NCBI GenBank assembly: GCA_047967505.1
Contig: CM106539.1
Reading direction: 5' to 3' (one strand)
Source of the DNA: Dipteris shenzhenensis
Lineage: Eukaryota > Polypodiophyta > Polypodiopsida > Gleicheniales
Length of the DNA: 64,000 nt
Positions 1 to 12,650 of this stretch are shown here, piece by piece (position 1 is the first letter of the stretch; the number at the start of each line of letters is the position of its first letter). Below the pieces are notes generated by a model. The model did no database searches and was not told the DNA's origin. It was given only the letters and a program-made list of their open reading frames with translations. The position numbers were made by a program, and so were the translations under genes.

Positions 1-342
1 TTAAAGAAAGATTTTTTTGTGTAACAAAAAAGGAACTAATGGAAAAAACGATTATGGGGAGTGAGAAGAAATACAAAGAATAAAAACAATGCTAAATAAT
101 TGTAGTAGGAATTAAAAGGGAAGGGTTAGAATTGAAATTTAAGAAGAAGGACTAATAGGGGAGAAAAGGGATTTTAAGGAAAAGAAAAGGGGGGGGGGGG
201 ATTGTTTTAATGAAAAAAAACATGGAAAATGTAACAAAACCTATGTTACTAAAAAATAACGTGAAAAATATAACGAAACCTATGAGTTAAGGGGGGAAGA
301 ACGAGGCGCAACCGTCTACGGATCAAAAAACTGTAGCACGCA
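1..342 (+). repeat. Partial LTR-like repeat, copy A (cut by the window edge)
   Basis: This stretch is repeated with few differences at 2456-2802, offset by 2460 bp. Copy A ends in CGCA at 342 and is followed at once by TGGGGGG, which would suit a primer-binding site beginning TGG. A G homopolymer (about 190-201) lies inside it. The spacing and the CA end suggest a pair of LTRs around a short internal region. The 5' end lies outside the window, so no target-site duplication can be checked. No coding capacity is visible. Confidence 0.6.
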
Positions 343-2455
343 TGGGGGGTCGATGCCACAGTAACCAGCACTAAGTTGTAGCTACTAGCAAGGCTTATTA
401 GAGCCTAGAAGGAGGAAGTGCGCACACGTGTGAGGCGAAAAGGATAGCTTGATCAATAGGTAAGAGCAACGCAGTCGAGGAGCCTATGTAGCTGTGAAAG
501 AGGCTGCAACCAATGCATAGGGTAGCGCGCCAGTGTATAGACGATTATGAGTAGAGGCAGAGCATAGTAAAGAAAGCAGGTTGGGTAGTAGCTAGCTAGG
601 CTAGGCTGTCATTAGGCTAGGCTAGGCAGAGATTATGAGCGAGCAATGAGCCTCTTTTATATAGTTAGGTGAAAAGGGAGAGTCGAGGAAGAGATAGTTG
701 GGGAAGGGTAGTCGGGGTGGAAGGTAGGTTTAGTTAGAAGTGTGTAGTAAATAGAGAAATAGGAAAAAATGATTAAAGATAGGAAAATTAGGGAGAGAAG
801 AGGGGGTTTGGAAAAAGGTTTTTTAAAAGGAGGGCACAGTTAGAAAAAAGAAAATAAGAAAGCAAGGAAATAGAACAACTGAAGGATAGTAAAAGATAAG
901 CAAATAAAATTAAAGAAAAGATATAAAAGTAAAAATAAATTAAGGGGAGAGGTTTAAGAGGGCTGTGGAAATCAAAGGTCATGCATCAGAGAGGTAACCT
1001 TGAAAAAAGCTGAGTGCATTAGGGTCGAGGGGGGTAAATAAAAAATTAAGGGGGGAATTAAATTTCAAAAGGGTTAGGTTGGCGAGATTAGTTAAGTGTA
1101 GTTAGGGTAAGGTTAGAGTGAGAGTCGGTTAGGGAGAGAAGGGGGTTATAAAAATTAATAAATATATAGGAAGAAATAAAGTTAAAGTGGTTAGGAAATT
1201 TAGAAAAATATATAGGAAAAAATTAAGGGAAATTTAAGCAAAATTAGGGGAAAAAAGGAGAAAACTAGGAAAAAAATTTAGAGAGGGGGTGGCGGGGAAA
1301 GGAAGGGAAAAGGAAGGGGTTGGGCGGGGGGATTAAACATGGAAATAAATAGGGGGAAAGGGGTAAAAGTAAATTGAATGTAAAGTGGGAAAGGGAAAGT
1401 AAGTGTGTGTGTGTGTACCCAACCCCAGTAGGATACAACAACACACTAGGTGAGATAGTAGGTCATCACCTAGTGTACCAAAAAAGGAGTAGGAGTGTTT
1501 TTTAAAGGAGTGGAAGGGATGTATTGGAGTATCGAGAGTTTGAAATTCAACAAGCGAAGGTGATTGTTTAAGAAGAGGTCTGTGGCAAGTAGAAAGTTTA
1601 AGCAATACCGGGGTGGGAAAGGGAGGTGGGTTGACATAGGAATTATTTGGGATATAAGTTTTTATTGGGGCTACTATGGGACTTGTTTGGGCTAGAAGAG
1701 CAAGATAAAAAAGGTAATGGGGAAGAGAGAATTGCTCAGTGAGTCAAGAGGCAAGAAGGCCTTAATGACTTAAATGTACTATGTGCAATCATCCAAAGTT
1801 CCAGGGGAAACATTATGTGTGTGTTTTAGACTTGACATGACCCCTTTCCATAGTAAAATGAAAACAATATAGCTCAAAAGAGAGAGCAATTGTCCATAAT
1901 GAAAAATATTGAACGCTAATGTTTTGTCAAAGATTTAAAAATTTGTAGAATGCACAATTGTTCAAAAGGTTGCGCTTTGATAAGTCATGGCAAGCACCAC
2001 TTTTATTGAAGAGGGGAGTCTGCATACCTACCACCATCCAACAAGAAAAACATGGTGAGAACCAGTTAAACCTAAGTTGGGAAGACACGTGTCATAAACA
2101 CCCCTCCCTTGTTATCAGAGTCACAATAAAAATAAACACTTAACCATTGACTTACAAAGCTAGTTGAAAAAAATATAAATGCAAAAAAAATTGTATGGAG
2201 TAATGGTGTGATCACCAAGGGTGTGAAAAATTACATTAAGGAGGTGATAAAGTGGGGGTACAATGAAAAAAATAGACGTAAGCAGAGTGAAAGAGAAATT
2301 AAGTTAAATGGACAAATTGACAGTTATGAATATAGAGAAAATAAGTTTTTGGAGAGACCATTTGGAAGAGATTAGGCTAAAAAAGTTTTTCAATATTGAG
2401 CAAGGGAAGGGAGAGAAAAAAACCGTGATAAGGTTTAGAAGTAAATTTTGTAAAT
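343..2455. mobile_element. Internal region of a putative non-autonomous LTR element; purine-rich, no gene seen
   Basis: The 2.1 kb between the two repeat copies has no open frame resembling gag or pol. The plus strand is strikingly A/G-rich from about 640 to 1400, with short iterations such as GGCTAGGCTA near 600-630. A small (TG)n run lies near 1400. Size and lack of coding fit a TRIM/LARD-type element mobilised in trans. The alternative is that two copies of a repeat simply lie near each other. Confidence 0.4.
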
Positions 2456-2802
2456 TTAAAGAAAGATTTTTTTGTGTAATAAAAAAGGAACTAATGGAAA
2501 AAATGATTATGGGGAGTGAAGAAATACAAAGAATAAAAACAATGCTAAGTAATTGCAGTGGGAATTAAAAGGGAAGGGTTAGAATTGGAATTTAAGAAGA
2601 AGGACTAATAGGGGAGAAAAGGGATTTTAAGGAAAAAAGGGGGGGGGGGGGGGGCGGGGGGTTGTTTTAATGAAAAATAACATGGAAAATGTAACAAAAC
2701 TTGTGTTAATAAAAAATAACGTGAAAAATCTAAATAAACTTGTGAGTCAAGGGGGGAAGAACGAGGCGCAGCCATCCACGGATCAAAAAATCGTAGCACG
2801 CA
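2456..2802 (+). repeat. LTR-like repeat, copy B
   Basis: Second copy of the repeat at 1-342, with the same order of blocks, including the poly-G tract (here about 2638-2656, longer and with one C) and the CGCA end at 2802. Its true start may lie upstream of 2456, because copy A is cut at base 1. It abuts a copia pol relic at about 2815, which suggests insertion into, or recombination with, that element. Confidence 0.55.
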
Positions 2803-2814
2803 CGGGTCACTTAC

Positions 2815-4680
2815 CCTCATAGACCTTCTAAGTGCACCTCGAGGAATTTGAGATTCTTGCTACTGCCGCTCTCTACAAATTCTCATTTTCTACAACCTTT
2901 GGAATTTCATCTCTTGTGATTTCATAAAGAGTTGTGTATTCCGTGTCTCCATTTTCTTTGTTCCTTTTCTGCGAGTGATCTTTATACATAACAGTCTCAT
3001 TGAAAACGACATCTCTACTCCTAATGGTTTTGTTACTTTCATAATCCCACAGACGATAACGAAACTCACTACTTCCATATCCAATAAAGATGCACTTCTT
3101 GGATTTTTCCTCAGGCTTTATTCTCAATTCCTTATCAGCATGGACAAATTCTTCACAACAAAAAACTCTAGAAAAAAAAGTTAACCTTTTTACCTGTCCA
3201 TGCCTCTTCTGGAATGCCACAATCTAAGGAACATGAAGGTGATCTATTTATCAAGTAAACAGTTGTATTTATCAGCCCAAAGCTGTAAGGGCAACCCTAC
3301 ATGTAGTCTCATGTTCCTTGCAAGCTCCATGGTTGTTCTGTTCATCCTCTCTGCACAGGTTTTTCTTGTGGTGTTCTTAGAGTTGTCTTCTCTCTACGAA
3401 TTCCATTATATGCACAGTACTATTAAACTCTTTGCTACAATATTCACCAACATTATCTGATCTGAGACCCTTCAAATTCTTTCCTAGCTTATTCTCAGCC
3501 AAAGCTTTCCATTTCTTAAAAGTTTCAAAGACGTCAAATTTTCTTTAAATGTAATAAACCCAAGTTTTTCTAGTTGCATCGTATGCACAAGCTCTAACTT
3601 TTCTCTCGTCTTTTGTTTCTCACTCTAAGAAATCTAAATCTCTTTTGTTTTCCATAAACACAATTTTCAAAAAACTTCAAATCAACCTGCTTCAAACCTG
3701 GCAACAGCTTTCTTGACTGCCTCCCCTTGTCACTCATGTGTCCTAGCCTATGATGCCACAGAGTTGTATCTGCTCTTGTAGAAGTGAAAGCAATAGAGGA
3801 GTAAGTATTACTGGTACATAAATACAATGAACCTACCCTGGTTTTTTTGCTATTACCATTGACCCTAGAGTGACCTTCCATAAATTTCCTGTAAATGTGG
3901 ATGTGTAGCCTTCATCATCCAATTGTCCTGCTAAAATTAAGTTTCTTCTTACATCATGAGCATGCCTTACGTCCTTTAGTGACCATTGGTTTCCATTCTA
4001 CAATTTTATCCTCTCCAACAACCTTCAATGCTTCATCATCACCTAAATGAACTTCTCTAAAATCACCTTGAACAAAGTCTAGAAAATATTTCTTATGAGG
4101 TGTAGCATGAAATGAAGCCCATGAGTCCCATTCCCAGTCCACTACCCATGCATCAGTGTTAATATCCAATGAAATAATTAAGGCATCTTGCAACACATTA
4201 CCTACCACATTTGCTTCTTCCGTATTCTCTTGTTGTCCATCTCCTTCCCTTTTCTTTCATAACCAATAGTGTTTCTTTAGGTGTCCTTTCTTCCCACAAT
4301 GCCTGTAATCCAAGTTCCCTTTGGATTTGGATTTGCTTCTTCTTTACTAGTTGTGATGTCGTGGACTCTTTCCTCTCTCCCTTTCTCTTCCCTTGTTCTC
4401 AAGAGTGAAAGCATTACCTCATGTTTCACATGTTCTTTTGGGTCACATTTCCTTGCTAAGGAGAACACCACCACCATCATCAAACTTTAAAGTGTTTGAT
4501 CCCAAAACAAAGTTAAGCATAAGCATGACCAAGCTATCCCAACTTTCTAGCAATGAGTACAAAATTAGACGAGCCTGAACCTCATCATCAAAGTTTACTT
4601 CTACAGACCTTAGTTGGCTTATATTCATATTGAACTGATTCAAATGATCAGCTAAAGGTACTATTCATGAATCACATGGA
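2815..4680 (-). pseudogene. Ty1/copia gag-pol relic (gag, protease, pre-integrase, integrase C-end)
   Basis: Read on the minus strand from 4680 down, the pieces follow copia order but in different frames. A gag (UBN2-type) tail lies at 4643-4443. A zinc-knuckle remnant near 4290-4350 has lost its last Cys. Protease-like sequence with DSWASFH in place of DSGASFH lies at 4208-3954. A GAG-pre-integrase segment with LWHHRLGHMS is at 3881-3594. The integrase C-terminal module, with KCIFIGYG, YRLWD and SRDVVFNE, is at 3220-2873. The integrase catalytic core is largely frame-broken, and reverse transcriptase and RNase H are missing where the 2456-2802 repeat begins. This is a dead copy; family-level identity is firm. 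Confidence 0.85.
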
Positions 4681-5756
4681 CATAGAGAGACATCAAAATA
4701 GCCAAACCATGTTTCATACATGCTCTCTATCTCTCTCTCTCATGCAGATGCATGCATGAGTTGTCTTGCAAAAAGTGATTCTCAACCAAACATATTGTTA
4801 CCAACCAATAGTTCCCTAAAAATTATAAAGATGCCTTTCTTTGTTAAAAACAATTTTTAGAGACAGATGTTTTAAAAAATCAATTTGCACTTCAAGCTTC
4901 TTGCTACAATAAGGGAGAATAGAATACACTAATAGAGATAGAGAACCATTGCATTTTCTTTACCTCAATTAATGTGGAAGCTGGAACATAGAGTTAACCA
5001 CAATAAGAAAAGCAAGCAAATTAAACTCAACTTGGATTTACAATGTTTCATTAACTTCTAGCTTCGGAACTCAGTATGGTGTGGCTTAGATGTTGGTTTG
5101 GAAGTTCCAAGTCTCGAAAGATTTGGTGTTTAACTTGCTCAACTGTTTATAAGCTCTTCCTTGCCTACTAAGAATAGTTGTTCAAGCTTCAACGTCTTGT
5201 AGAAGATGATCCAGCACCTCTTATGGGTTCACCCTATGGCAAGGAAACTTTGAAAGAATTCCAGATGCCATTGATATTGCAAGTCTAATGCATAACAAGC
5301 GACCTCCAAAGTTGCTTACTTGTAGTCCTTGTGTGAGGTACTTGGAGCTCAAACTTTGCGCTCTCTATTTAACAAGGATTTTATCTTTGCTTCTCAAGAT
5401 CATGAGAAAGGAATTCGACTCTCTTGAAACACAAGACGTGTAGCTGAGCTAAGGAGGATGCCACAGGTTGCCTTTTGAGTGGTAAATGCCACATCTGATT
5501 TTGCTTGCCTTTTGTGGTTCATCAACAAAGGCTAGTGATTCCAACGTCTTGTACACCCTTGTTATATGATGGTATTCTTTGTATTGCTGCTCTTGGACTA
5601 CCAATTCGGCATTATAACCAACCAAGATCTCTTGGACTCTCTTGGTTGATAAAAGACGGTAAATTGTATTTATTTCTAAAAAAGATCAAGACAAGGAGAC
5701 AAAAGCCTGTATTTATATGAAGCTGGACACAAATTGAGAAATGTGTATACATAGAG
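4681..5756. other. Intergenic stretch without recognised gene
   Basis: About 1.1 kb between the copia relic and the 3' end of the WDR76-like gene. It includes a short CT run near 4725-4740. I see no coding frame, RNA gene or clear repeat. The part just below 5757 would hold the 3' UTR of the WD40 gene. Confidence 0.5.
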
Positions 5757-7987
5757 TCATTGGCGCCACAGATAGAGCTGCCCACCTGCTGTACTGCCTG
5801 CAATTACACCAGGACGATGGGGATGAGCCGCTAATCGACAAGGGATAGCGGTCATCAAAGGGCTGCTCAGATAACAGCTTGTCAGCTTCGAGGTTGTGGA
5901 CATCACATCGATGCTCCTCCTCGTATTGCCCACATACACATGTTCATCATCCCAACCCCAAATTACTCTGCACGTAAACACCTTGGTCAGTAGGTTCTCT
6001 TCAATGGAATTAACAATCACACAAATCCCCACAGCTGCGTCAGTTGCTTCTCTTCAATGAGAATTAACAATCCCACAAATCCCCACTTTCCACCATGAGA
6101 TGCTTTTTTCAAAAGGAAATAACAACGGCATTGCCAGCCTGAATTTCAAATAGCTGTCCGCTTTTGCAGGAACTTAACAATGAGAACTACAAATCACTGG
6201 GAACTCCCACTCGCTCCATCTTGATATGCTTCTTTCCAAAAGGCATAAAATCAACATTGCGCATCAAACAGTTGCCCCTGCCTTTGCAAGAATTCAGCAA
6301 TGAGAATGTACCTAAAGGTTGAGATCCATCTGCTGGTCATGGTAGGATGATCGATCATGGTGGAGACTCCTTTCCCATCTTGTTGGAAGCCCCTCACCAA
6401 TCCGATGCGGTTATCAAAGCTGCAACATGCAATCCATGTTTTAGTGGCCTTGAGCTCGCCACTTCTGCCTTGTGCACATGACAAAATGATTTTCCTACTG
6501 GCCATACAGTCCTACAAGCTTTACAAATTCACAGGGAGAGAACAGATTGGGTGCAAACCTGCAGGTCGCAAGGCTATCCCCTGATGGAGAGAAGTATGCA
6601 GAGTGCACCGATCTTTTGTGTTGCACCTTCAATATGCTGCTGCTTGCATTCTTCAATTTCCTTATATCCCACAAGCACGCCGTAGCATCTGAGGAGCTCG
6701 TAACCATCAGCCAAGCTGCATTCGAGTTGAAATCCACGGTATTTATCCTCCTCTCATGGAGCTTGTAGCTCGAATTGCGTTTCCCAAGTCTCGTATCTAC
6801 CATCCTCAAGCATCCCTCAGCCTCTCCGACGAAGGCGCAATGGGCATTAGCCGGCATGAAGCTTATTGCAGACAGTAGGTCGTCCGAAGAGTACACAACG
6901 TCGAACATAGAACTCTCTAGCTCCAACTGCCTGACGGTGCCGTCATAACTGCAGGTGCAAGCCTGTTGTTTCAACATGATCCAGAATCGCAAGAAGTCAT
7001 CGACGAAGCACATACTGGATAAAAGAGGGGAATGTACGAAAGTCGATACCGACACAAGCACGCCTAACAACCGAACAAGCGACGCAAACCTTAGTGGCAC
7101 TAAATGGGGCGATAGATATTCCGGCAATCGGGGCAGAATGAGGATGATAGATGTGAACACCGTCCCCTTCCGACTCATCGCAATCGACATCCCAGAAACC
7201 GAGACGACCACCTTTGTCCCCCGCCAACAACACCAACCTGTCAAGCAATGGTAAGAACTCAACAACGAGGATCCTCTCTGGAACCACTCTAGCGATATCT
7301 TCATTCCGCAAGGTGAGACTCGAGGGATGCACCCCAGCATCCCTGCATTGCTTCTTGTCGCTGCTCTTGCCGCCTCTCAAGTCTGCCAGTGGTGTCTCAT
7401 CAGCTGAGCTTTGTAGTTGTTCGAGAAAGGAATCGACCGAAGACGCTTGACTCCCTGCTGCAAGGTACACTGATGCCAAGGACAGGGGCTCTTTGGAGGA
7501 CGCAGCATCCATTCGTAGTTGCCCAGTGCTCAAATCCAATCCCTTCTTGCTTCCCCCAGGCCACCGCACTCCCTGCTTCTCGCAGCTTGATGAGTCCGAC
7601 CCCAAAAGACTCTGTATTTCGCCTCCTTCAGGAGAAAGGCCCTTGGCGCGCAATGACCGCCGGATGACCACAGGTTGTTCAGCTCTGTGACGCTTCTCCA
7701 CCCTTCGCTTGTACCCCTTAGTAAGATTGCGCGTCCTGCATGACAGTCAGCCCTGCAATGTCACGAAAGAGAATCTTGACCGCCACACGCACAACAACAA
7801 CAAAGCTTGCAAGCAACAAGTAGCAAGGCAGAGGCGGGTGACGGAGATACGTGGGATGGGAGCGCTGGAGATCCACCGCAGCATGCTGGACTCCCAAAGC
7901 GGCGAGCATGGCCTGATTCCTTTTCACATTCTCGAGCCTTTGCTTCTCATACTCTGTTAAGTCGGAGGAGAGGGAGCAGGTGTCCAT
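5757..7987 (-). CDS. WDR76: WDR76/CMR1-type WD40-repeat protein, five exons, apparently intact
   Basis: Exons on the minus strand are 7987-7851, 7735-7090, 6962-6559, 6419-6312 and 5967-5757. All four introns (115, 127, 139 and 344 bp) are GT-AG and the phases agree, giving 1506 nt, 501 residues and a TGA at 5757. The start ATG at 7987 precedes the family N-terminal motif YEKQRLENVKRNQAML (residues 13-28). The RRSLRAKG basic motif follows, then a WD40 propeller: GDKGGRLGFWDVD, CSYDGTVR, HSAYFSPSGDSLA, FDNRIGL and VYVGNTRR. CLWDIRKL is a WDxR (DWD) box, the docking signature of DDB1-CUL4 substrate receptors. In yeast and animals this family is nuclear and acts in DNA-damage response and CRL4 ubiquitination; that role is inferred here, not shown. 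Exon boundaries were set by eye from splice sites and family alignment from memory. Confidence 0.9.
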
Positions 7988-9240
7988 GGCGATGGCGATG
8001 GAGAAGAGCAGAGAAGAGTGCTCGAGCAGATGGGAATGGGTTGTTGGCGGGAAGGAAGGAAGGAAGTCTTTCTAGAAAGGAATGAACTAGTTTTTTTCTT
8101 TTTTTGCAAGGAAATGAAATGAGGTGTGGCATCTTGGAAACCACAAAACTTTTTTTTCACACACTTTTTTTTTAAAACACACCCGCCCAAGCCACACCAC
8201 AACCTTGTCCCTCTAGCGATGTTCTCTAAAACACGCATCATCTCTTCAACATCTAGCATCTCACTCTAGAATCACACTTCTCCAAAACTTGCACAATTGG
8301 GACCATAAGGCAAAGAAGAAACCCCTCAACCACAAAGGGATTAAGTCCTCGAGTTTTTTAAGGCACTCCATTCTTGCTAAGATGGTGCTTTACAAAGCTA
8401 GCTTTGAGCCCACTCAAACAAAGGTTGGGCATGAGAGTTCTTGGCTCGACTCTTGATTGGCCCTCCATCAAGGTCTCCTACCTAGCAACTCAGTCCCCAA
8501 AACAAAGTACTCTAGAGCTTTAAGGGGACGATTCTTGCTTGACAACCAATCGGCACAAATGTGAGTGAGTGTACATCAGACACAATAGCCACATGATCAA
8601 CTAGTGCAATTTTAAATACGATTTTTTTATTCTCTAATTTTTCTTCCTAAATGAGTACACTAACAACGTTTTCCTACCATCCTCAAGCAAACAAATAAGT
8701 TAAAAGGATGGACATTAGAAGAGGCCACACCCACTCAATTGAAATGACTCAACTCAAATAAAGGACTCCTATAGAGGCAAAAGTCAAAGAGCTCTTCTTA
8801 GAGGTTAGAGGTGGTGCATTCACTTCATAGATTTCAACGTATCATCACCACTGTCTCTTCAGGGATGGATTTAGACCCCTCTATAGCCTCTTTTCTCACC
8901 CAAATCACAGAGGTTTGGCGACTTTCATTCAAGAGGCCCTACGACACAAAGACAGGGCACATAGACGAGATCAAGGTGCTCAGCCAGACCCCACCCAAAG
9001 TGTGATCAGAGCATGAGGCAGCAAGCCCCAAGGAGATGGCATAGCCAAAGTGGAGCTATGACAGACCCCTCTCAGCATGTCAATGCACATATCATACTTG
9101 GGGACCTCCCCTCTATGTTCACCCGACCAAAAGCATGGTCGATAGCTATGACAGTGACACATATCATGCTTGGGGACCTCCCCTCTATGTTCACCAGACC
9201 AAAGACATGGTCGCGTTGTTGTTTAGACTCTATGTAATAG
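7988..9240. other. Intergenic region upstream of the WDR76-like gene, with a 72-bp tandem duplication
   Basis: The first 270 bases upstream of the WDR76-like start contain A/T runs (about 8090-8175) and would include promoter and 5' UTR; no certain TATA box is visible. At 9086-9229 a 72-bp unit containing GGGGACCTCCCCTCTATG is present twice in tandem. Nothing else is recognised as a gene. Confidence 0.5.
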
Positions 9241-9482
9241 CGATATTGTTTTGTCTAGAAGATGACATGCACTTAGATATCTGTTTGGTTGCATAGGTGG
9301 AAGATCCTCCTCTTGCAAGTCGTTTCACCGTTCGAAGACATTGTCGCTCATGAATGGTCGACATCACAATATCAGGAATCACGTCCGCAATGTTTGGAAC
9401 AACAACTGAGCCATATTCGTAACTATGCCCAAAATAAAATGTGTAAAAACATATTTGCATTTGAAACGGTTCCATGCATGCA

Positions 9483-9483
<1 letters not shown>

Positions 9484-9519
<36 letters not shown>

Positions 9520-9520
9520 T
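9484..9520. repeat. (TA)n microsatellite
   Basis: Uninterrupted alternating TA for more than 30 bases. The apparent frames across it on both strands are products of the repeat. Confidence 0.9.
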
Positions 9521-9839
9521 CCTTTCTCTATCTATATGATTGTGTGTATGTATAGTCATATTATAATAGATAAGTAGATAAATATAGAGCTCAAGTATTT
9601 TGTCATTTTGTTATTGTACTAACTAATCGCTTATATATGTGAATGAGATATATAGAGATCGCATGTAATTGGGCCATTTTTTTATTGTACTAACCAAGCA
9701 CTTATATGAATGTGTGTAGCCATATAGGTGCATGTATGTGAATATGATATATAAACATGTAAACATATATGCATGGCATCTAACTTGATGGAACATAATC
9801 ATGAAATATAAGCATAAACATGTGTAGTATGGACGTCTG

Positions 9840-10070
9840 TGTAAAGCATATATATGCATGTATGTGTGTAGCTACACATTAGGCAAAAGTGTGTGTGTGT
9901 GCACGTGCACTTGGTTGCATCGGGCCATCCAATTGGGAGCCCTTCTTGGATCTAACTTAATGGAAAACATTTGTAGTATACATGTGTGTGTAAAGCATAG
10001 ATATGCATGTATGTGTATAGCTACACATAAGGCAAAAGAGTCATGTGTGTGTGGGTGTGTGCACGCTATA
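9840..10070. repeat. TG-rich region with a duplicated ~150-bp block
   Basis: The order ATGCATGTATGTGT, AGCTACACAT, AGGCAAAAG and a GTGTGTG run ending in GCACG occurs near 9855-9905 and again near 10003-10065. This is a diverged tandem copy. No gene is evident in 9240-10400. Confidence 0.6.
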
Positions 10071-10415
10071 TTACCTTTACCTTATAAACAAATAAACATT
10101 ACCAACCTGAAGTAATGAAGGATGCACAAGAGAGATAATGGTGTGGTGCAGACGGCTATTGAGCTAACCGCGATCACACAGGAGTACCCACAATGAAAAA
10201 ATACAAAAAAGAAGGGTTAAGTCAGGTGTGCATTTGTAAGTGTGTGTATGTAGTTAGACTATCCATATGATATAGGGATTCTTTGAAAATAAGGTAGTAT
10301 ATATATCCTTCTTTCTCTCTCTATGAGTGCATGTATGTATGGTCATAGTATGAGGGGGATATATAAATATATAGGGTCAATACAAAAGCCCACAAAAAAG
10401 GATTAAGTGAACTAC

Positions 10416-10417
<2 letters not shown>

Positions 10418-10472
<55 letters not shown>

Positions 10473-10480
10473 ACTCACTC
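10418..10480. repeat. (CT)n microsatellite
   Basis: About 60 bases of CT repeat ending in (ACTC)n. A second CT/CTGTCT tract lies at 11042-11100. The frames seen across both are products of low complexity. I find no gene between 10480 and 11860. Confidence 0.9.
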
Positions 10481-11068
10481 TTCGCCTAGAAAGACCATTG
10501 TTCGTGCTACTGAATGTAGTCTTTGTGAGCATCAGCCTTCTTCTTTTTCACATAACCAAGGTTAAGCCATACGATAAATTCGCTCATGGCTTTTTTCTCC
10601 AATCTAGTCAAATGGGATCATTGCATGTTGATCAACAAGTTCAACACCATCCGCCAACACCATCGCATCTTCGTGCCAGCAACCATTACATCTCTTGTGA
10701 CCTTCGATCACAATATTTGCAAGCCCATATGTTGATGGGTTAGGGGTGGCTCCTATCGCGTTGACGTCACCTACTTTGCCAATATATTATGTTTCATGAG
10801 TTTGAGCTCTCGCGCTTCAAGATCTTCAAGCGCGACCTCTTTCACATTAGAAGTCATGTACTTTTGAGAGGAGGGTCAAGAAGCCTTTTGGAGTTGCAGC
10901 ATTGTTTTTCTTTCACAAATAGAAGTCTAGTTCATGCTACTCATTTTTTGCCCAAAAAAAATATCTGTTTGGCTTTCTGCTAAATGGGAGCCCATATGTC
11001 AGCTGGTTAGGGGTGGCAGAGAAGCTGCGGCCTCTCATCAATACTCTCTCTCTGTCTCTGTCTCTGTC

Positions 11069-11099
<31 letters not shown>

Positions 11100-11867
11100 A
11101 AGCACCTTGCTACTGCAACCACAGCGAGGAGGACTAAGTGTAAGCTCCAAAAACAAAAATAATCTGTAAGGAAAGAACCTTGATGCATGAGTTTGATAAT
11201 GCTCCACAATCCAATGATCGCACGACACTCCAATGATCACCTCTAACACTCCACGCTTGAGTGACAACACTCAACGGTCAATGCTAGAAGGAGCAACGTA
11301 ACACCTCCTACAAAACAGGAAGCAATGCAACAACAGTCTTCTTCTCCTTTCGCTCATGATTATGGCTGAAAGGCCATAGGCAATGCTTTTTGCCTATTGG
11401 GTGAAGCCATTCATGGGGTGTCTAGAGTTCCCAAATCCTGCTCATTGATTGCTTGGAAAGAGTGTCCGAGATCAAGATCAACAAATTTTGCATTTTCTTA
11501 GGAGAAGATAAGCGTGACATTTAGCAAGATATTCGATTGGAAAAAATGTCTAGAGGTCCCAAAAGTTGCTCATTGATTGCTTGGAAGATGAGTGTGAAGG
11601 ATTCACAAAAGTATCTAGAGGTCCCAAGACTTACTTGTTGATTGCTTGGATCTAAGACAAGAAGAAAGGAATGCCACTCAAGTGATCACACAAGACACTC
11701 TTCTACTCTAAACCACACCCAAGAATGTATTATATCACATGAGGATCCTTGACCAAGTCTTGATGCACACAAGCACCCTCAAGCCTCTCACTCTCAAAGG
11801 AGCATGCATACAACAAGACTCATAAGAAGGAGACAAGCACTCAAGGAGAAAACACATATGAGTGGAT

Positions 11868-12133
11868 TCCAAACTAAGGCTAGAGGAATGAGGACTCCTC
11901 CCACCATGCTCTCAATATATCGATAGAATAGGCTAACCCATGTGCTAGTGTGGCTAAATGGATTGCAACCAATAGGATGTGGAGGTGGATCTAATCCTCC
12001 TACACTATGGTACAAACCATATGATACATGCACACCTAAATGTAATACAAATATACTACAAAATGTGCACGTATGCCTAGCTAGAATCTGACATGGATGG
12101 CCATTGTGTTAACCTTGGCAATGGGTTAACATG
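11868..12133 (+). repeat. Dispersed direct repeat, copy 1
   Basis: From AAGGCTAGAGGAATGAGG to GGGTTAACA, this block matches 14661-14925 with scattered differences and one small length change around 11940-11955. It ends in CA, as an LTR would. The sequences upstream of the two copies do not match clearly, so full LTR status is unproven. Confidence 0.7.
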
Positions 12134-12167
12134 CCCACACCTCTAACGTACATTTCATTCTTTTAAT

Positions 12168-12650
12168 GTGAATGTGAAAAGTACATCAGTGCAAGTGCAA
12201 GGTACCTGGAATACAAAAATATGGCTCAAGTGGGAAATGCTAGCTGATGAGGATATGTCGATGAAGTGCATGATCCATTTCAAGGATGATCCAGATGAGG
12301 GAGGCTCCCCCACTTCTAAAGTACACACTACTCCACCTGGGTCCCAAATGAAAATAGGGAAGTCAAACGGTTCCCCAAGTGAGAGTGCATAACTTCACGT
12401 GGTCACTAAAGATGATGTTAATGAAGCATCAATTGATGGTGTCGATGAAGCACAAGTAGAGCCTCCAAGGTACATGCCAAAATCCCACAAATATATGCTA
12501 AGAGTAGGTGCTCTAGCAACTACCGACTATAGGGATGATTCAAAAAATATAAGGCTCGAAAGCGGGGATGATGGAGCTACCACCTCCAAATCTGTCAATG
12601 AAGTGCTCATGGATGAAGGAAGAGACTGCTCCTCATATGATGTGGCATGA
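12168..12650 (+). pseudogene. Unidentified reading frame, interrupted by one stop
   Basis: Two open stretches in the same frame (12168-12392 and 12399-12650), separated by a single TAA, encode an acidic, repetitive-looking protein with DDVNEASIDGVDEAQ and EVLMDEGRD. The related phrase GDDGATTSKSVNEVL suggests internal repetition. I do not recognise the family. The stretch lies between the two copies of the direct repeat at 11868 and 14661, so it may be internal sequence of a decayed mobile element. Composition alone could also explain it. Confidence 0.25.

Noticed and set aside
6247-7701. Separate small genes within the WDR76 region, on both strands
   Set aside because: The minus-strand pieces are exons or read-through into introns of one five-exon gene; the plus-strand frames are antisense shadows.
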